This document shows, piece after piece, positions 5,700 to 7,913 of a stretch of DNA of 7,913 nt. Numbering within the stretch: the first letter of the stretch is position 1; the number at the start of each line of letters is the position of its first letter. The notes beneath the pieces were generated by a model, which saw only the letters and a list, made by a program, of their open reading frames with translations, made no database searches and was not told the DNA's origin. Source of the stretch: Spirochaetales bacterium (GTDB lineage: Bacteria > Spirochaetota > Spirochaetia > Treponematales > Rectinemataceae); NCBI GenBank assembly GCA_015657395.1, contig JADLKI010000009.1:103504-111416 (forward strand), in the 5' to 3' direction. Position numbers and translations under genes: made by a program.

Positions 5700-6995
5700 A
5701 TGAAGAGAAAGGTCATCGCTCTGCTCTGCCTGGCCCTGATCGCGCTTGCGGGGGCTTTTGGGCAGACAAAAAAAGTAGAATTGAAGTTCGCATGGTGGGG
5801 GTCGCAGGTGCGCCACGAAGCGACTATCCAGGTCATTGAGCTGTACCAGAAGCTCCATCCCAATGTCTCGATCAGCTATGAATTTGCCGGCTTCGACGAT
5901 TTCTGGATGAAGATGACGACGATGGCGGCGGGCGGCCAACTGCCGGACATCATGCAGCAGGATTACTCGCGCATCACGGAGTGGCAGAGCCGCAACCTGC
6001 TCGAGCCGCTCAACCCCTTCGTCCAAAACAAGACTATCAACCTCTCCGATGTTGCCAAGCCGATCCTCGACTCCGGCACGATAAATGACAAACTCTATGC
6101 GATAAGCGCAGGATCCAATTCCTACGCCATGATGCTGGACGTAGACGCGTTCAAAAAAGCCGGAATCCCCTTGCCTTCGCAGGACTGGACCTGGGAAGAG
6201 TTCGAAAAGATCGCCCTGCAGCTGCATGAAAAGCTGGGCATCTACGGCATCGGCGGCGGTTTCGAGGTGGACGAACTGGCGTGGAAAGCGAACTATCTGT
6301 CGGACGGCCAGTTTCTGTACTCCGACGACGGTAAGTCCCTCACATACAAGGACGACACGCTGCTCGTCAACTTCCTCAAGATGCTTCAGAGGCTGATCAA
6401 GGCGGGCGCCGCTCCCACCTACCAGGAATACATGAGCACCTTCGGCGGCACGACCGGCAATGTCCAGATGGATGCCATTGTCACCGGCAAGTCGGCGATC
6501 GAGGCTGTCTGGTCCAACCAGGTTGTCACCGTCGCCACGGCGGCAGGTTCCGGCAGGAATTTCGCGGTTATCCATATTCCCCGTCACAAGAAGACCGGCC
6601 TGCCCGGCAACTTCCTGAAACCCTCAATGTTCCTCTCCATCACTTCCCAGTCGAAAAACAAGGAAGAAGCGGCCAAATTCATCGACTTCTGGACGAACTC
6701 GGTCGAGGCGAACCTCATCCTGAACGCCGAGCGCGGCGTGCCCATCTCCGCCAAAGTGCGCGATGCGCTCAAGCAGACTGTCTCGCCCATCAACAAGGTG
6801 GTCTTCGAGTACATGGACCGCGTGGCAAAAGATGCAGCCCCCACACCTCCGCCGGAACCGGCACGCCACGCCGAGATCCGTGCGAACGTGTATGTGCCGC
6901 TCATCAGGGAACAGGTGTTCTATGGAGTCCTGACGCCTGAGGAAGCAGCGAGATTGTTGCGCATCCAGGCCATGGAAATACTCAAGAGGCCGTAG
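5700..6995 (+). CDS. Family-1 extracellular sugar-binding protein of an ABC importer
   Basis: A 431-residue secreted binding protein that captures a carbohydrate and hands it to the membrane permeases encoded next. The N-terminus MKRKVIALLCLALIALAGAF is a signal peptide: two basic residues then a hydrophobic core, with likely cleavage around residues 19-21. There is no convincing lipobox; the only early Cys (C10) sits inside the hydrophobic core. The mature part begins KKVELKFAWWG, the usual first beta strand of the family. Further family features are the DIMQQDYSRI stretch, an aromatic-rich AISAGSNSYAMMLDVDAFKKAGI region where the protein names its own pseudo-ligand strand, and DWTWEEFEKIA. 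Length fits MalE/UgpB-like proteins. The exact sugar cannot be told. The permease ATG follows 13 nt after the stop, so the two form one operon. Expression is probably controlled by the divergent AraC-type regulator. Confidence 0.93.
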   Translation: MKRKVIALLCLALIALAGAFGQTKKVELKFAWWGSQVRHEATIQVIELYQKLHPNVSISYEFAGFDDFWMKMTTMAAGGQLPDIMQQDYSRITEWQSRNLLEPLNPFVQNKTINLSDVAKPILDSGTINDKLYAISAGSNSYAMMLDVDAFKKAGIPLPSQDWTWEEFEKIALQLHEKLGIYGIGGGFEVDELAWKANYLSDGQFLYSDDGKSLTYKDDTLLVNFLKMLQRLIKAGAAPTYQEYMSTFGGTTGNVQMDAIVTGKSAIEAVWSNQVVTVATAAGSGRNFAVIHIPRHKKTGLPGNFLKPSMFLSITSQSKNKEEAAKFIDFWTNSVEANLILNAERGVPISAKVRDALKQTVSPINKVVFEYMDRVAKDAAPTPPPEPARHAEIRANVYVPLIREQVFYGVLTPEEAARLLRIQAMEILKRP

Positions 6996-7008
6996 GGGAT
7001 TGACCACA

Positions 7009-7913
7009 ATGAAACGGGCGACGATCTCGACATCATCGGGGCAGCAGAGACTTGACAATGCGGCTGGGTATCTGTTTATAAGCCCATGGCTCTTCGGTTT
7101 TTTCGCTCTGACGGTGATACCCATAATCGCCAGTATCTTCCTTTCTTTTACCAACTACGATATTCTCTCTCCCCCGCGCTGGGTGGGGCTGCAGAATTTC
7201 AGGAAGATGTTCTTTGAAGACCCAAGATACTGGAAGTCGGTCAAGGCGACCCTCTACTATGCGCTGACCGCGGTGCCCCTGCGCCTGATCGTCGCTCTTT
7301 CGGTAGCCATGCTGCTCAATACCAGCCGGCGAGGCGTCGCCCTGTATCGCGCCCTTTTCTATGTCCCCTCGGTCGTTGGCGATTCGGTCGCCGTCGCCGT
7401 AATGTGGCGGCAGATATTCGGCGGCGACGGCCTCGTCAACGCGTTTCTGCGCCTTCTTGGCTTCCCCGGCAAACGGCTGTGGCTGGCCGATCCGCAGTTT
7501 GCGATATGGACGCTCATATTTCTGGCCGCCTGGCAATTCGGTTCGGCCATGCTGATATTCCTGGCCGGACTCAAACAGATACCCTACGAACTGTACGAAT
7601 CGGCGGACATCGACGGCGCTGGAGCAGTACGCAAGTTCTTCTCCATCACGCTGCCGCAGCTCACTCCGATCATCTTTTTCAACCTCGTCATGCAGACAAT
7701 CAACGGCCTCATCGTGTTCACGCCAGCCCTCATCATCACCAACGGGGGGCCTCTCGACACAACAAATTTCTATGCCCTCTATCTCTACAAACGCGGTTTC
7801 GAAAACTTCCAGATGGGATACGCGTCCGCCATGGCTTGGGTTCTGATGCTGGTGACGGCCCTGCTCACCCTGCTCATATTCAAGACTTCCTCCCGCTGGG
7901 TCTTCTACGAATC
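7009..7913 (+). CDS. Sugar ABC transporter permease, MalF/UgpA type (partial, 3' end outside window)
   Basis: The first membrane subunit of the importer served by the binding protein just upstream. There are 301 complete codons with no stop before the window ends; the family usually ends within a few residues of WVFYE, so nearly all of the gene is present. Membrane segments lie at about residues 21-47, 79-104, 109-133, 161-188, 219-245 and 276-300, the six-helix pattern of the short MalF type. The cytoplasmic EAA loop that docks onto the ATPase is clear: ELYESADIDGAG at 194-205, then ITLPQLTP at 213-220. The ATG at 7009 is preceded by AGGGGA (6994-6999), which overlaps the binding-protein stop and is spaced 9 nt from the start. 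A second permease (MalG type) would be expected next, beyond the window. Confidence 0.93.
   Translation, partial: MKRATISTSSGQQRLDNAAGYLFISPWLFGFFALTVIPIIASIFLSFTNYDILSPPRWVGLQNFRKMFFEDPRYWKSVKATLYYALTAVPLRLIVALSVAMLLNTSRRGVALYRALFYVPSVVGDSVAVAVMWRQIFGGDGLVNAFLRLLGFPGKRLWLADPQFAIWTLIFLAAWQFGSAMLIFLAGLKQIPYELYESADIDGAGAVRKFFSITLPQLTPIIFFNLVMQTINGLIVFTPALIITNGGPLDTTNFYALYLYKRGFENFQMGYASAMAWVLMLVTALLTLLIFKTSSRWVFYE

Noticed and set aside
5661..6587. 308-codon minus-strand open frame opposite the sugar-binding protein
   Set aside because: It is a shadow of the binding-protein gene, which has a signal peptide, ribosome site and family motifs; the minus-strand translation resembles nothing I recognise.
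7033..7536. Minus-strand open frame opposite the permease
   Set aside because: It is a shadow of the clear MalF-type permease on the plus strand.
1..7913. tRNA, rRNA, CRISPR array, insertion sequence, prophage, toxin-antitoxin or defence genes
   Set aside because: I looked on both strands and saw no cloverleaf, regular repeat-spacer pattern, transposase or terminal repeats; all coding space is taken by the seven genes listed.

Overview
The window is a compact, GC-rich piece of a bacterial chromosome with almost no free space. I see no RNA gene, mobile element, CRISPR array or phage gene. The gene set fits a free-living, sugar-using bacterium: a YesM/YesN-type two-component system beside a family-1 carbohydrate ABC importer, an AI-2E-family membrane protein, and a PHP hydrolase coupled to a radical SAM protein. 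A spirochaete (Spirochaetota) is my best guess, from the mix of families and the non-lipoprotein signal peptide on the binding protein. That placement is inference; a Bacillota-like source cannot be excluded.

Layout, left to right. (1) 5-1126, plus strand: AI-2E family transporter/permease. (2) 1123-2870, minus strand: a two-gene unit, a radical SAM protein followed by a PHP-domain phosphoesterase, joined by an ATGA stop/start overlap. The PHP gene meets the transporter tail to tail, and their two TAG stops share one CTAG. (3) 2982-4828, plus strand: a membrane sensor histidine kinase. (4) 5561-4819, minus strand: its likely partner, a receiver plus AraC-type response regulator, converging on the kinase. 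(5) 5700-6995 and 7009 to the window end, plus strand: the sugar-binding protein and first permease of an ABC importer, read divergently from the regulator gene.

How the genes may work together: the kinase would sense a carbohydrate or cell-envelope cue through its extracytoplasmic domain and phosphorylate the regulator. The regulator would then act in the 138-bp divergent region (5562-5699) on the importer promoter and its own promoter. This is inferred from the usual behaviour of YesM/YesN pairs next to sugar ABC operons.

The most notable observation is at 4819-4828. As read, neither the kinase nor the regulator has a stop at its family-typical end; each runs on through the other's antisense strand (kinase frame open to 5147, regulator frame open to 4017). 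Adding one base between 4821 and 4826 puts a TGA in frame for both genes at once, at exactly the expected C-termini. A one-base deletion, real or an assembly error, therefore probably disrupts both ends. Second, both signalling genes have good sigma70-like promoters whose -10 boxes lie only 6-7 nt from the start codon, with no Shine-Dalgarno. This suggests leaderless mRNAs, unlike the importer gene, which has a strong GGAGG. I did not find an undescribed multi-gene system here.
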